A stretch of DNA of 54,446 bases from Clostridia bacterium (GCA_017560905.1 JAFZEA010000030.1:1-54446), one strand, 5' to 3'. Positions 43,401-52,439 are shown, counted from the stretch's first letter. Program-made: numbers and translations. The notes: generated from the sequence alone by a model not told the origin.

Positions 43401-45529
43401 GTCTTAGCCGCATCCACGGTAGTGGCAACGCGGTTGTCGTCATTAAGGGTATATGCTGTGCCGTTGAAAGTATAGGAGGTCTTGGAGTCGGTGGGATCGA
43501 TAAACAGCATATCGTCGGCATCGGCGATTTTGATGTTGTAGGTTACGGTACAAGTAGTCTTACTGCCCTTATAAGTGGCGATCATCGTGGCACCGTTCAG
43601 GTCAGAGGGCTTGGCCTTGGCGAGCTGAACACCGGTGCCGTCATACAGGGCTACAAACTCGACATCATTACCGCGGAAAGTAAATATCTCTTCGACAGGA
43701 TAGCTCTTCTCGGTAAGATAAGGAACGATAAGCACGTCAGCGGTAGGCTCGGCAGGAACGGTGGTGGTGAAGGAAGAAACCTTGCTGACCATTCCCATAT
43801 CCTTACCGTCGGTCAGTGTGAACATTTCAACGATACCGCCGGCAAAGTCGTCGCCCGCATAACTGTCAAAAGCATGATCTTTGACATCGTATCCACCGGT
43901 TGCATAGTTCATAACCGTGCCGTTTTCATCCATAACAAGCATAGAAGACGTATCGACATATTTTATATTTCTATTGAACAGTACCAGAGGAGAGCTGAGG
44001 TTATGCTTGAAGAGGATCATCTTGTTGTTTTTGAAATAGAAGTCATGCTTACAGGAAGTGGTGTTCAGATCGGTACTATTGGCCTCTGAGAAATTGATCA
44101 GCGCACCGCCACTGGTCTTTGCCTTAGTATAGGAATCGGTGGTATGATCGTAGCTGTCGCTGAGTCCGGCCTTGGTATACTGAATGGTATTATTGATAAA
44201 ATTAAAATTCAGCGCACCGCTCGTAAGATCAAAAGCCCAGTCATCCTGGAAGGAAATGGTATCTGTGATGCTGGCGCTGTCAGACAAAGAGCTGGCCGTC
44301 ACGCCGCCGTAAGTGGTGCGCATAGTATCACCGCAGTTATAGAAGGTACAACCGTCAAAAGTGATATTGATGGAGTCTGCGGGAGCTTCGGCATACTCAG
44401 AATGGTCGAGATAAAATCTCATCCAGTTTGCTTGCTTGGAGTTGTTGACAACAACATTGCGATAGGTGTACTCAGCAGCTGTCACACCATCACCCAGCCA
44501 GCCCTCGGCAATACGCTCGGCAGGCTGCGGATAACAGCGCATCATATAGCCTATGTTGTTCTGAGTGGCATTGTAAAGGAGCTCTGTACAGTCATAGTAC
44601 ACATTGTCCTCAAGAAAACGATCCACGGACATATTCCAGTTAGTGCCGGACCAGTTGGGCGTATGCTTGTAGTCTAAGTAGTAGTCATGCATCTCAAAGT
44701 TAGCAGACATCCAGCTCAGAGAATAACGGAACAGACCGTTGGAATACTCAGAATCAAGCACATGGTAGATATTCTTCAGAACGGTAGAGGTATAGGGATA
44801 AGCCGCGGTGAGACTGTTTCGGTAGAAGTTTGTGTCGCCTCTGAGGGCAAAGCCGTCGATTACCACCTGCCCGTTTCTGGGAGACCAGATGGTAGAGGTG
44901 GAAACAGCTTCTTTGGTATTATCGACACTTCTGCCGTTCTGTGCCACAGGCCTGGCGTGATCGATATCCTCGGTAACGGGGTTCTTACCTGCCTGGGGAC
45001 CCAGAATGGTGTAAGAAAACAGTTCAAAGTAAGCAGGATCGACGATCACCTTGCCCGTAGCGGAATCGATGGGCAGATCAAAAGTGGGGCTGGCCTTATT
45101 CTGGAAGGTATGGCTGCCGTAGGTGCCGGGAGCCACAATAACGGTATCGGGGCCGGTATAGTTCTCCACCGAAGTATTGGCCGCATTCCAGGTGTCCTGA
45201 ATAAGAGTAACTGCCTCATGCACCTGTTCAAAGGCGTTAACGCCCATCGTCAGACGATAGGTTACACCGGTACCCCAGTTTTCGCCATCACCGTAGGTGT
45301 AATCAAAAGATTCGCCGGATGCGGCGGTAAATTTGGGACTGGTAAACAGTACCTTACTGCCGGGCAACCATACGTCACCCTCAATAAGAGTGGGTTCGAT
45401 CACTGCATAGGGATCGACAACCGCGCTATCCTCCGCGGCCACTACCGTGACAGCAAAAGAAGACAGCATGGAAATGCACATCACTACGCATGCAATCAAT
45501 GCAATTAACTTCTTGCTCTTCTGTAACAT
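40409..45529 (-). CDS. Giant SLH-anchored surface protein with beta-helix and Cys-rich repeats (1706 aa)
   Basis: Same layout as the protein at 32059. Signal peptide 1-31 (ends VTVVA). First beta-helix-like half about 90-590, opening with VIVAPGTY, then LGPQAG...R...EAV...VVIDG (176-226). Linker with an Ig-like look (about 595-670). Second half about 675-1130 with VGPKFG...R...EAV...LAVDG (745-801). About eight Cys repeats lie in residues 1230-1515 (TCTENGGEYVFCVRCSEQ, ECTLNGEQCRGCANCD). Three SLH domains occupy 1525-1706 (TRAE, TRQE, TRAE). It should be displayed on the cell wall. The two proteins are too divergent to be a recent duplication. Function unknown; adhesion or glycan binding is possible. 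Confidence 0.9.
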   Translation of the reverse strand: MLQKSKKLIALIACVVMCISMLSSFAVTVVAAEDSAVVDPYAVIEPTLIEGDVWLPGSKVLFTSPKFTAASGESFDYTYGDGENWGTGVTYRLTMGVNAFEQVHEAVTLIQDTWNAANTSVENYTGPDTVIVAPGTYGSHTFQNKASPTFDLPIDSATGKVIVDPAYFELFSYTILGPQAGKNPVTEDIDHARPVAQNGRSVDNTKEAVSTSTIWSPRNGQVVIDGFALRGDTNFYRNSLTAAYPYTSTVLKNIYHVLDSEYSNGLFRYSLSWMSANFEMHDYYLDYKHTPNWSGTNWNMSVDRFLEDNVYYDCTELLYNATQNNIGYMMRCYPQPAERIAEGWLGDGVTAAEYTYRNVVVNNSKQANWMRFYLDHSEYAEAPADSINITFDGCTFYNCGDTMRTTYGGVTASSLSDSASITDTISFQDDWAFDLTSGALNFNFINNTIQYTKAGLSDSYDHTTDSYTKAKTSGGALINFSEANSTDLNTTSCKHDFYFKNNKMILFKHNLSSPLVLFNRNIKYVDTSSMLVMDENGTVMNYATGGYDVKDHAFDSYAGDDFAGGIVEMFTLTDGKDMGMVSKVSSFTTTVPAEPTADVLIVPYLTEKSYPVEEIFTFRGNDVEFVALYDGTGVQLAKAKPSDLNGATMIATYKGSKTTCTVTYNIKIADADDMLFIDPTDSKTSYTFNGTAYTLNDDNRVATTVDAAKTSRQVWVFLPGEHRLSGYTSSGSTADRIDDYPTIMVGPKFGISPLNKDMSVNTADRGISGSGLNYTADASEEAVLKGGIVVYHYNTTLAVDGVISESFRISMDDAKPTHDWASGGGNVTTIMKNTFFNGLSNHAFDGISSGDAFLESKNKRSLYLSDTAVINKANGYSLISSGLYDIKLDRVYATGGIGALVITRMPDGRQMRLSPDYCGFEMTNCYIKDWGTEDKNFIYTNYVEYPTASWGNSGHCTGEYFPKGIQQTFDGNTFENVMSSGCEERGYALRLGVPSKMDNTSMVFTNNTVTENAKATKPFIYAVGTGSANAYTDAEVSGNVFVNFTEPVRLSQSDVDAAITSLDENYFATIVGGKEVVTAIVAKESENVSKSDWYYMNREQTVKDTDFKFNLEELSADYELTTLPDFAVDANLICGLDEFEPELFAGAEGVTVVGLYSDKACTNEITGTVTVDKFYVLAQIENVEVVFTVTTSVHAAHNWSEYFISLNETCTDDGTDTRECALCKLDENVVRPALGHVEEANPTIVHATCTENGGEYVFCVRCSEQISGIEYKETALGHDYDEEDWAIFFEGDCTHDAIYHRTCERGCGYVDEKAEPAPGHEWNDWEVVVAAECTLNGEQCRGCANCDAVETLPITALGHNHKASTTEPGCAVDGKVEYTCTKCGNIDETLTETLLATGIHNWGNFVTNEATCETDGVTQRFCKACYGIEDSTRAIIPASGEFHRYTEDWKVTVEGDCLHAKELERTCDLCGFVDTDEDNTCVTGAHDFKNVITPATINQTGKIEKICNVCVKTELVKLLPRSTAFTDVEDDAWYADYVNMAAVYGITTGYEDQTFRPGNFVTRAEAVVMISRVAGVKTSKYSTKEFADVPVKAWYNGAVAWAEQNKIVSGRDEDTFDPEGDITRQEMCTVLVRYVDYADIALKQDIEAITFADDASIAKFAKKSVARCQKAGLVSGRPGNNFAPHANATRAETAKILVTFMEDYVL

Positions 45530-45549
45530 AACTTTGCTCTCCTTTTTAC

Positions 45550-45573
45550 AGACTTAGTCTATTATACAGACTA
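45550..45573 (-). promoter_or_regulatory. Dyad-flanked -10 region of the second SLH gene
   Basis: TATAAT (minus, 45566-45561) sits between TAGTCT and AGACTA half-sites (45555-45573), with another AGACT at 45550-45554. No good -35 is seen. A repressor site overlapping the promoter is possible. Confidence 0.4.
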
Positions 45574-45662
45574 ATCATACTATATTTCCTCGAAAAATGC
45601 AACCGCTATTATAGTAAAATATATTAAATATTTTTTGTATATATTGCACAAAGGGCCAAAAA

Positions 45663-45702
45663 ATTCCCGTCCGACAAAAGCGGACGGGAAAAGCTTTATT
45701 TT
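45663..45702 (-). terminator. Terminator of typA
   Basis: TTCCCGTCCG...CGGACGGGAA stem, then T6 on the minus strand. Confidence 0.8.
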
Positions 45703-47516
45703 TTTCGGTTGACGTACTTAAGTCGTTCAACGTTGCTCATGATCTGCTTGCGCAGACGGATATTGAGCGGTGTCACCTCGATAAGCTCATCTTCTTTGAT
45801 AAACTCGATGCACTCCTCCAGACTCATCTTTTTGCAAGGAATCAGTCGCAGGGCATCGTCACTGCCGGAGGCACGGGTATTGGTGATATGCTTTTTCTTG
45901 CAAACATTGACGGCAATATCATCTCCCTTGGGATTGCAGCCGACGATCATACCCTCATACACAGGCGTACCCGCCTCAATAAAGAGCTGACCTCTCTCCT
46001 GCGCATTAAACAGACCGTAGGTAACGGCCGTACCCGTTTCAAAGGCAATCAGAGAGCCCACGCCACGTTCGGGAATATCGCCCTTAAAGGGTTGATAGCA
46101 CTCAAAGATCGAACTCATAATGCCCTCGCCCTTGGTGGAGGTGAGAAATTCATTCTTATAGCCGAACAGACCTCTGGAGGGTACCAGAAATTCTATGCGC
46201 ATACGGCTGCCGGAGGGCTCCATTTTTTGCATTTCGCCCCGACGAGCGCCCATCTGTTCCATAACAGGTCCCATATATTCCTCGGGTACGTCAACCTCCA
46301 TACGCTCGATGGGTTCACAGCGCACACCGTCGATCTCTTTATAGAGAACCTTGGGGTTGGAAACGGAAAACTCGTACCCTTCGCGGCGCATCGTTTCGAT
46401 CAGAATGGACAGATGCATCTCACCGCGCCCTGCAACATAGAAGCACTCGGCAGTCTCGCCGTCGCGAACCTTGAGCGAAACGTCCTTGAGCAGCTCTCTC
46501 TGCAGGCGGTCGCGGATATGACGGGAAGTTACAAACTTACCATCCTGTCCCGCAAAGGGAGAATCGTTGACGGCAAAGCGCATTTCGATGGTGGGCTCAC
46601 CGATCTTTACAAAGGGAAGTGCTTCGGGGAAATCCTTGGCGCACAAGGTTTCGCCGATGGTAATATCACTGATGCCGCTAAAGCATACAATGTCGCCGAC
46701 CTTGGCGCGCTCGATGGGTACACGGCGCAATCCTTCAATGGCAAACAGCGCAGGCAAACGACCGTTTCTCTTGACTTCGGGATTGTGAAAATCGGTAACA
46801 CAGACATCCATATTCAGCGAGATCTCGCCTCGGGTGATCTGCCCGATGCCGATACGTCCCACGTAATCGTTATAGTCAATGGAAGACACCAGCATCTGCA
46901 GCGGTGCCTCAGCATCACCCTCGGGAGCATCGATATGCTCAATGATCTTTTCAAACAACACACTCAGATCCCGTCCCTGTACGTCGGGTGACAAAGATGC
47001 AGTGCCCGCTCTGCCCGAGCAAAATACCACGGGGCTGTCCAGCTGCTCGTCAGTGGCATCCAGATCGATCAGCAACTCCAGCACCTCGTCCAAAACCTCG
47101 TGAGGACGGGCATCCGGCTTGTCCACCTTATTGACAACAACGATGATCTTGTGTCCCATTTCCAGTGCTTTTTGCAGTACAAAACGGGTCTGCGGCATAG
47201 GACCTTCCGCCGCATCTACCAGCAGAAGTACGCCGCTGACCATCTTCAGAATACGCTCCACTTCACCCGAAAAATCCGCGTGTCCGGGAGTGTCAACAAT
47301 ATTAATTTTCACACCTTGCCACGCAGCAGATGTGTTTTTAGCCATAATGGTAATACCCCGCTCTCTTTCCAGATCGCCGGAGTCCATCACACGATCCTCA
47401 ACTTCCTGACCGGCACGAAAAACTCCGCCCTGCTTGAGCATCTCATCTACCAGTGTGGTCTTACCGTGGTCAACGTGTGCAATGATAGCAACATTTCTCA
47501 AATCTTTTCTAAGCAA
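45696..47516 (-). CDS. typA: Translational GTPase TypA/BipA
   Basis: A 606-aa ribosome-binding GTPase involved in 50S assembly and stress or cold responses. G motifs: [14 protein letters not shown] (about residues 13-26), [25 protein letters not shown], and CSGRAG. EF-G-like domains III and V follow ([39 protein letters not shown]), then the BipA-specific C-terminal domain ([19 protein letters not shown]). Translation starts at TTG 47516 behind AAAGGAGAG. Full length. Confidence 0.97.
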   Translation of the reverse strand: MLRKDLRNVAIIAHVDHGKTTLVDEMLKQGGVFRAGQEVEDRVMDSGDLERERGITIMAKNTSAAWQGVKINIVDTPGHADFSGEVERILKMVSGVLLLVDAAEGPMPQTRFVLQKALEMGHKIIVVVNKVDKPDARPHEVLDEVLELLIDLDATDEQLDSPVVFCSGRAGTASLSPDVQGRDLSVLFEKIIEHIDAPEGDAEAPLQMLVSSIDYNDYVGRIGIGQITRGEISLNMDVCVTDFHNPEVKRNGRLPALFAIEGLRRVPIERAKVGDIVCFSGISDITIGETLCAKDFPEALPFVKIGEPTIEMRFAVNDSPFAGQDGKFVTSRHIRDRLQRELLKDVSLKVRDGETAECFYVAGRGEMHLSILIETMRREGYEFSVSNPKVLYKEIDGVRCEPIERMEVDVPEEYMGPVMEQMGARRGEMQKMEPSGSRMRIEFLVPSRGLFGYKNEFLTSTKGEGIMSSIFECYQPFKGDIPERGVGSLIAFETGTAVTYGLFNAQERGQLFIEAGTPVYEGMIVGCNPKGDDIAVNVCKKKHITNTRASGSDDALRLIPCKKMSLEECIEFIKEDELIEVTPLNIRLRKQIMSNVERLKYVNRKK

Positions 47517-47543
47517 GTTAATCTCTCCTTTTCACAAACGATT

Positions 47544-47572
47544 AGTATATCACACATTTCTTCAAAAGAAAA
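47544..47572 (-). promoter_or_regulatory. Probable typA promoter
   Basis: Minus strand TTTTCT (47572-47567), 17-base spacer, TATACT (47549-47544). The -35 box is weak. Confidence 0.4.
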
Positions 47573-47634
47573 CATTTTTTTGAAAATTGTATAAAAAAAG
47601 AATCCGAAGACAAACTATTTCCGAGGTGAAAACT

Positions 47635-48402
47635 ATGAAAAAAACCGTGATCCGCAGTCTGTTCTACATCATTTTACCGACAATATTAGTGTCGCTTCCC
47701 TATGCGTTTGTCAACAGCAAAGCCCCCTCATACGATTACTATTTCAAGGCAGTCGAGGGCAATCAGCGCCCCGAAGTATGTCCCGAAGCCGCAGAGCTTC
47801 TCGAGCATAAAGACATCATCACCATAGGTCCCGATGAGAAAAAGATCTACCTGACCTTTGATGCCGGCTTTGACAACGACAATATGGGAAAAATACTGGA
47901 TACTCTTAAGCAAAAAGGTGTCAGTGGCGCCTTTTTCGTTGACGGCAATTTTGTGAAAAGTCAGCCCGATCTTGTCAATCGCATCTGCAGCGAGGGGCAC
48001 ATCTTAGGCAACCATACCCTTTCTCACGCCGATATGAGCACTCTGTCGGATTTTGAAAAATACAAGACTCAGGTCGTCAGTTGGAACGATCTTGTCACCG
48101 AAGTCGGCGGTACGCCGACCGAATATTTTCGCTTCCCCTGCGGCAGATTCAGCGAGACCGCACTTCAGTACAACGAAAAGCTGGGTCTTAAGACCGTGTT
48201 CTGGAGCTTTGCCTATTACGACTGGGACGTAAACGACCAACCCGACACGCAAGCCGCTCTGCAAAAGATTCTATCGCGCACCCATAACGGTTGCATTATG
48301 CTGCTGCACTCGGTCTCCAAAACCAATGCCGAGCTGCTGCCCACTCTCATCGACCGTCTGCAGCAGCAAGGCTATACTTTCGGCTCTTTGAGCGATTTTT
48401 AA
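47635..48402 (+). CDS. pdaA: PdaA-like delta-lactam-biosynthetic polysaccharide deacetylase
   Basis: A 255-aa NodB-fold deacetylase with an N-terminal membrane anchor or signal (VIRSLFYIILPTILVSLPYA). Active-site motifs: TFDAGFDNDN (catalytic base; the PdaA-type FDAG replaces the usual TFDDG), GNHTLSHADM (metal His pair), FRFPCGRFSE, FWSFAYYDWDVNDQ, and MLLHSVSKTNAE. The FDAG and YxDW patterns match PdaA, which makes muramic-delta-lactam in the spore cortex. This suggests an endospore-forming lineage; other peptidoglycan deacetylase roles are possible. ATG 47635 follows GAGG; a longer frame to 47587 lacks an RBS. Confidence 0.88.
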   Translation: MKKTVIRSLFYIILPTILVSLPYAFVNSKAPSYDYYFKAVEGNQRPEVCPEAAELLEHKDIITIGPDEKKIYLTFDAGFDNDNMGKILDTLKQKGVSGAFFVDGNFVKSQPDLVNRICSEGHILGNHTLSHADMSTLSDFEKYKTQVVSWNDLVTEVGGTPTEYFRFPCGRFSETALQYNEKLGLKTVFWSFAYYDWDVNDQPDTQAALQKILSRTHNGCIMLLHSVSKTNAELLPTLIDRLQQQGYTFGSLSDF

Positions 48403-48411
48403 CAAATTATC

Positions 48412-48440
48412 TTTACTGCATCAAAAAAATAGTGTATACT
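48412..48440 (+). promoter_or_regulatory. Promoter of the CapA-family gene
   Basis: TTTACT (48412-48417), 17-base spacer, TATACT (48435-48440). Confidence 0.55.
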
Positions 48441-48463
48441 AAAGAACAACGGAGGTGTTCACT

Positions 48464-49753
48464 ATGAAATTTACTGCGGTAGGAGATATGCTGATCCAAA
48501 GACGGATCCAAGCCGATTTCGAAGGCTTTGCAGAGCTCGGCCCGTTTATAAAGCAGGGCGATGCCAGTTTTTTTAACCTCGAAACCACACTCAACCGTGA
48601 GGCCGAAGCCTGTGCTTCTCAGTTCAGCGGCGGCACCTATCTTCGTGCCGATCCTAAGGTTTTGGGTGATATCAAGTCATTTGGCTTTAATATGACGACC
48701 TTTAACAACAATCACGCCTTAGATTTCTTTTACACCGGATTTGAATCCACGCTCAAGGCACTGGATGACAGTGGTATGGTACACGCCGGTGCGGGCAGAA
48801 ACCTGGGGGAAGCCTCGGCACCCCGATATCTGGAAACAAGCAATGGCCGCGTGGCACTGATCTCTGTATCCCTGAGCTTTTCACCCTCTATGATGGCGGG
48901 CGAGCAAACGCCCCGTATCCCCGGCAGACCCGGCATCAACGGCATCCGCATTGAAACACACGTAGAGCTTCCCGCCGAAGAGTTTGAGCATATCAAAAGG
49001 ATTGCAGACATCACCCACATCAACGTGGCCAAAGAGATCTCCCGTCAAGAGGGTTACTCTATTCCGCTGGAAGAAAACGTCTGCGAACTGGGCGACCTCA
49101 GATTTATCTTAGGTGACACCCCACGGGTGGTGATGAGTGCCCCCGAAAAGGACATTCATCGTGTTATGCGCGCCATCAGAGAAGCACAGCTGCAAGCCGA
49201 CTACATCATCATTTCCGTTCATTCCCATCAGCTCAGCGGCACTGACAGGGAAAACCCCTCTGAGTTTTTAAAGGATTTTGCGCACCGTTGCATAGACGCA
49301 GGTGCCCACGCCATCGTCGGTCACGGTCCGCATCTGTTGCGCCCGATAGAAATTTATAAAGATTGCCCCATTTTCTATTCACTGGGTGATTTTGTTCTTC
49401 AACTCTATAATATCGAAGTGGCACCGGAAGAATTTTACACTCGTTTTGGTCTGCCCTTCACTTCCACCGTTCGTAAATTGCTTCAGACTCGTTCCAAAAA
49501 CTTTACGGTAGGCTTGATGACCGATCTGCGGATGTTCCTGTCAGTCATTCCCTGCTGGGAGACCGAGGGCACCAAGCTCAAAAAGCTCACACTGATGCCC
49601 ATCGAAATGAAAATGACAGGACACAAATCGGAAATCGGACTGCCGCGCCGCAGCTACGATCCGAACATTGCCGCCTATCTTGCGGAAATGTGCGAGCCTT
49701 ACGGCACCAAGATCAGCTTCGGAGAGGATGGGCTGATCACCTGCGAGTGGTAA
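48464..49753 (+). CDS. CapA/PgsA family metallophosphatase-like protein
   Basis: A 429-aa protein of the poly-gamma-glutamate CapA (PGA_cap) family, a calcineurin-like fold. It opens FTAVGDMLIQRRI, then FFNLETTLN, FNMTTFNNNHALDF (family NxH), IIISVHSHQ, and AHAIVGHGPHLLRPIE with the late metal-binding His. No signal peptide is seen, unlike membrane CapA, so a cytoplasmic hydrolase role is likelier than capsule export, and no capBC genes are nearby. GGAGG lies 8 bases before ATG 48464; an upstream GTG at 48455 overlaps the RBS. Confidence 0.88.
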   Translation: MKFTAVGDMLIQRRIQADFEGFAELGPFIKQGDASFFNLETTLNREAEACASQFSGGTYLRADPKVLGDIKSFGFNMTTFNNNHALDFFYTGFESTLKALDDSGMVHAGAGRNLGEASAPRYLETSNGRVALISVSLSFSPSMMAGEQTPRIPGRPGINGIRIETHVELPAEEFEHIKRIADITHINVAKEISRQEGYSIPLEENVCELGDLRFILGDTPRVVMSAPEKDIHRVMRAIREAQLQADYIIISVHSHQLSGTDRENPSEFLKDFAHRCIDAGAHAIVGHGPHLLRPIEIYKDCPIFYSLGDFVLQLYNIEVAPEEFYTRFGLPFTSTVRKLLQTRSKNFTVGLMTDLRMFLSVIPCWETEGTKLKKLTLMPIEMKMTGHKSEIGLPRRSYDPNIAAYLAEMCEPYGTKISFGEDGLITCEW

Positions 49754-49762
49754 AGTATAAGA

Positions 49763-49803
49763 AAAGTGCTGTCTCACCAAAAAGCGAGACAGCACTTTTT
49801 ATT
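49763..49803. terminator. Terminator after the CapA-family gene
   Basis: AAAAGTGCTGTCTC pairs with GAGACAGCACTTTTT between convergent units. Confidence 0.85.
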
Positions 49804-50038
49804 ATTTCTTTGCAACAACACTGATGCCGTCGGAGATATCGCGCAGACGGGGTGTACCGATGAGGCAGGTCATCGCCTCTGCGACAAGTTCAGCCTCCCC
49901 TTTGAGCGGTTGATAGGAATGGAGATGGCTCTCCAGCACACCTACCAGAAGCTCCTCTTCAAAAGAGCCCTTCATTTTGCCTTGACGTAAGAAAAATATA
50001 TATCTTTTATCTTTTCCTCCTGTTATTTCACGCTCCAC
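49802..50038 (-). CDS. Small hypothetical protein, start uncertain
   Basis: A frame of up to 78 codons directly after the substrate-binding protein gene. I do not recognise it. The conserved-looking part is SFEEELLVGVLESHLHSYQP, then EAELVAEAMTCLIGTPRL. A perfect AGGAGG (50021-50016) sits inside the frame, but no ATG, GTG or TTG follows at usual distance; the first ATG is 49975 (57 aa) with only AAGG before it, and GTG 50038 overlaps the previous gene. Either the start codon is unusual or the gene has lost it. Confidence 0.4.
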   Translation of the reverse strand: MEREITGGKDKRYIFFLRQGKMKGSFEEELLVGVLESHLHSYQPLKGEAELVAEAMTCLIGTPRLRDISDGISVVAKK

Positions 50039-51525
50039 GCTTCCAGTTGTCCCAAGGGATTGGAAGCACTGACATTGCCGCCGGGCTCTACGCCCTGGGT
50101 ATAGTACACGGAGTTTTTAATAAATGCAATGGGAAGTATGGGACACTCCCGTTCAAACTGTGTCAGAAAATCACTCATCGTGATCTCTCCCGTGCTCAGC
50201 TGTATATGCGCTTTTTCCAGTGACGGCAGAGATACGCCGCCGTAATTATAGTCACTGCCGTCGGTGTACAGTGGCGAAGGATCAATGTTTTCGCTGAGCG
50301 CATACCGTGCGATATACAACTCGAAATTACCGTTTTTAAGTCGGTTTAAAAAGGTCTCTTCATCTACGGCTTCTATGGTGATGTCCATACCCACCGCCGT
50401 TGCGGCAGAACGAATCTTCTCCGCCGTTGCCACCTGCACCTTGCTGCTCTCACAGACCAATATCTCAAAATCGGGGCGCTCCCCCGAGGCGGTAAACAGT
50501 TCACCGTTTTCCGAGTGCAGTCCCGCCGCCGTAAACAGTTCGATAATGCGGTTTTTGTCCGCTGTTTCAAGCTTTTCCTCGGGCAGTTCACTCCAGTAGG
50601 GGTAGAACGGACGTGCCGTAGCAACGCCTTTGCCCATCAACACGCTTGCCAAAATATCCTCTCTGGGGATCAGCGCACCGAGCGCGCGGCGCATAGCATT
50701 GCCCAGTGTACTTTCTCTTGTGTTGATGCCCACGTACAGCATCGTGTTGGTCAGGTACTCCACGCTCTCATATTCTCTTGACAGCGACAGTTGTCCTGCC
50801 ACCATCAGATCCTCGGGCAGGGCATCCAGCACGCCGGAATTGAACATAGCTGCCAGCGCCGACTCACTGTCAGGCTTCAACAGTACAACAGGTGCTTCCA
50901 CAGGCGTTGTTTTGGCATAGTGGCTGGTCAGCAGGGCAGGCTCATCACGGTATTTTCCGATCATATAGTTGCCGCAGCCGTAATATTTACCATCCTTTTC
51001 GTGCACGACGGGGATGTCCATACAATAAAGCGCACCCTTGTCCTCTCGCTTTAAGTTGATAATGAGGTTGCCGCCCTGCGTCGTCACGCTCTCCACAACG
51101 GATAAGCGGCGATAATAGGGCGAGGACGGATTCTTCAGGACAAATCGAAAGCTTTTTGCCATAAGCTCGGCGCTCAGGCGTGTGCCGTCGGAAAAGTGCC
51201 GTCCCGTATCAGGTGATACAGTAATGCGGGTACCGCTCATTTGAACATCCATAGCGCAACCATAGATAATATTCAGCCGTTCATCAAAGGTAAAGGCAGG
51301 CTCGTACACCACCGTATGAATCTTCTGATTGGCTACCGACGTATCCAGCAAAGGATGCTCCCCTTTCTCAAAATACACCAGCGCCAACTCCTCAAGCGTT
51401 GTCAGTCGCTCCTGCTCCTCACTGCCGCCACCGAGCTCACTCTCTGTAAGATTGTCCGTCAGTTCGCAGGCGCAGAGGGGCAGGGCAAGGAGCAGTATTA
51501 AAAACATTGTGAGTATTTTTTTCAT
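50023..51525 (-). CDS. Peptide/nickel-type ABC substrate-binding lipoprotein
   Basis: A 500-aa extracytoplasmic family 5 solute-binding protein. The signal peptide ends with lipobox ALPLCAC (lipidated Cys20). Family stretches include RHFSDGTRLSAELMAKSFRF near residue 108 and NTMLYVGINTRES near 262. The C-terminal lobe carries LYIARYALSENIDPSPLYTD. Members bind oligopeptides, nickel or sugars and deliver them to an ABC importer. No permease or ATPase genes are adjacent, so it may work with a transporter encoded elsewhere or act as an orphan sensor. An AAGGAG RBS precedes the ATG. Confidence 0.88.
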   Translation of the reverse strand: MKKILTMFLILLLALPLCACELTDNLTESELGGGSEEQERLTTLEELALVYFEKGEHPLLDTSVANQKIHTVVYEPAFTFDERLNIIYGCAMDVQMSGTRITVSPDTGRHFSDGTRLSAELMAKSFRFVLKNPSSPYYRRLSVVESVTTQGGNLIINLKREDKGALYCMDIPVVHEKDGKYYGCGNYMIGKYRDEPALLTSHYAKTTPVEAPVVLLKPDSESALAAMFNSGVLDALPEDLMVAGQLSLSREYESVEYLTNTMLYVGINTRESTLGNAMRRALGALIPREDILASVLMGKGVATARPFYPYWSELPEEKLETADKNRIIELFTAAGLHSENGELFTASGERPDFEILVCESSKVQVATAEKIRSAATAVGMDITIEAVDEETFLNRLKNGNFELYIARYALSENIDPSPLYTDGSDYNYGGVSLPSLEKAHIQLSTGEITMSDFLTQFERECPILPIAFIKNSVYYTQGVEPGGNVSASNPLGQLEAWSVK

Positions 51526-51632
51526 ATAAACTCCTTAAATTTATTCTTTGGGTACAAACCATTTCGTCATCGGCACCGCCTCAAAAAGTGAGGAGTAGCG
51601 TCATACAACAAGAATTTGTTTCTGCCAACCGT

Positions 51633-52439
51633 CTATCTGTTGCCGGTTAACTGAATAATTCCTGCCATATTGCCCCGTTTGCCCCCAGTAGCACGGTGAG
51701 AAAACAGAAGATCCGGATTGCAGGAGGTACATTCATCAGTAATATAAATCTCCTCCACACCCGCTCTCTCCAGCACCTGTCGGTTGGCCCCTTTGAGATC
51801 AAAATGATACTTCTCCCCCTTGGGGATAAATAAATGCTCTGCATCCCAATCTGCAAAAGCATCTTTAAAATCCTGACCCACTTCGTAGCAATTCTGACAA
51901 ATACAGGGGCCCAGCACGGCAATGACATTTTTAGCCTCAGTGCCAAACTGTTCTTTCATTTTCTGCAGCGCTTTGGCCGCTATACCGCCGTGTGTGCCGC
52001 GCCAACCGGAATGTACGGCCGCCACCGCACCGCCCACTCTGTCGCAGAGCAATATCGGTGCGCAGTCTGCCACAAATACCGCCAGCGGTGTTTCGGGCAG
52101 ACAGGTCATCAATCCGTCAATATCCTTGATATCACTGTCTTTGGCGATTCCCATTCCGGCAGTACGTTCATCCACCAAGCGGACAAACGTTGTATGCGTC
52201 TGGTCTGTCAGCGTCATTCTTTCAAAGCAAAAGCCCTCTGCCTTACACAATCGTCGCCAGTTTTCCGTCACGTTTTCTTTGTCTTCTCTGGAAAAGGACA
52301 GATTCATCGTAGCAAGGTAGCCCTCACTGACTCCGCCCCTACGGGTGGTAAAGCAGTGACGGACACCGGGTACACTGTCCAGTGCTCTGCAGTGTAGGGT
52401 GACAACGCCGTCGGTTTCTCTATAATAAAAATCGTTCAT
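51633..52439 (-). CDS. pgeF: Peptidoglycan editing factor PgeF / laccase-domain protein (YfiH)
   Basis: A 268-aa member of the COG1496 family. Metal-binding residues: VHSGWRGTHGGIAAKAL (His), LGPCICQNCYEVG (Cys), and DECTSCNPDLLFSHRATGG near the C-terminus. Family members have purine-nucleoside phosphorylase or deaminase activity and, in E. coli, edit muropeptide precursors. ATG 52439 follows GGGAG at 8 bases; an in-frame extension to 52454 is weaker. Confidence 0.92.
   Translation of the reverse strand: MNDFYYRETDGVVTLHCRALDSVPGVRHCFTTRRGGVSEGYLATMNLSFSREDKENVTENWRRLCKAEGFCFERMTLTDQTHTTFVRLVDERTAGMGIAKDSDIKDIDGLMTCLPETPLAVFVADCAPILLCDRVGGAVAAVHSGWRGTHGGIAAKALQKMKEQFGTEAKNVIAVLGPCICQNCYEVGQDFKDAFADWDAEHLFIPKGEKYHFDLKGANRQVLERAGVEEIYITDECTSCNPDLLFSHRATGGKRGNMAGIIQLTGNR

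Noticed and set aside
48464-49753. A capsule (poly-gamma-glutamate) synthesis locus
   Set aside because: Only a CapA-family protein is present, without CapB, CapC or a signal peptide.
51541-51600. Short minus-strand frame (RYSSLFEAVPMTKWFVPKE) before the substrate-binding protein gene
   Set aside because: Only 19 codons between two stops, with no RBS; it could be a leader peptide or a remnant, but nothing supports either.
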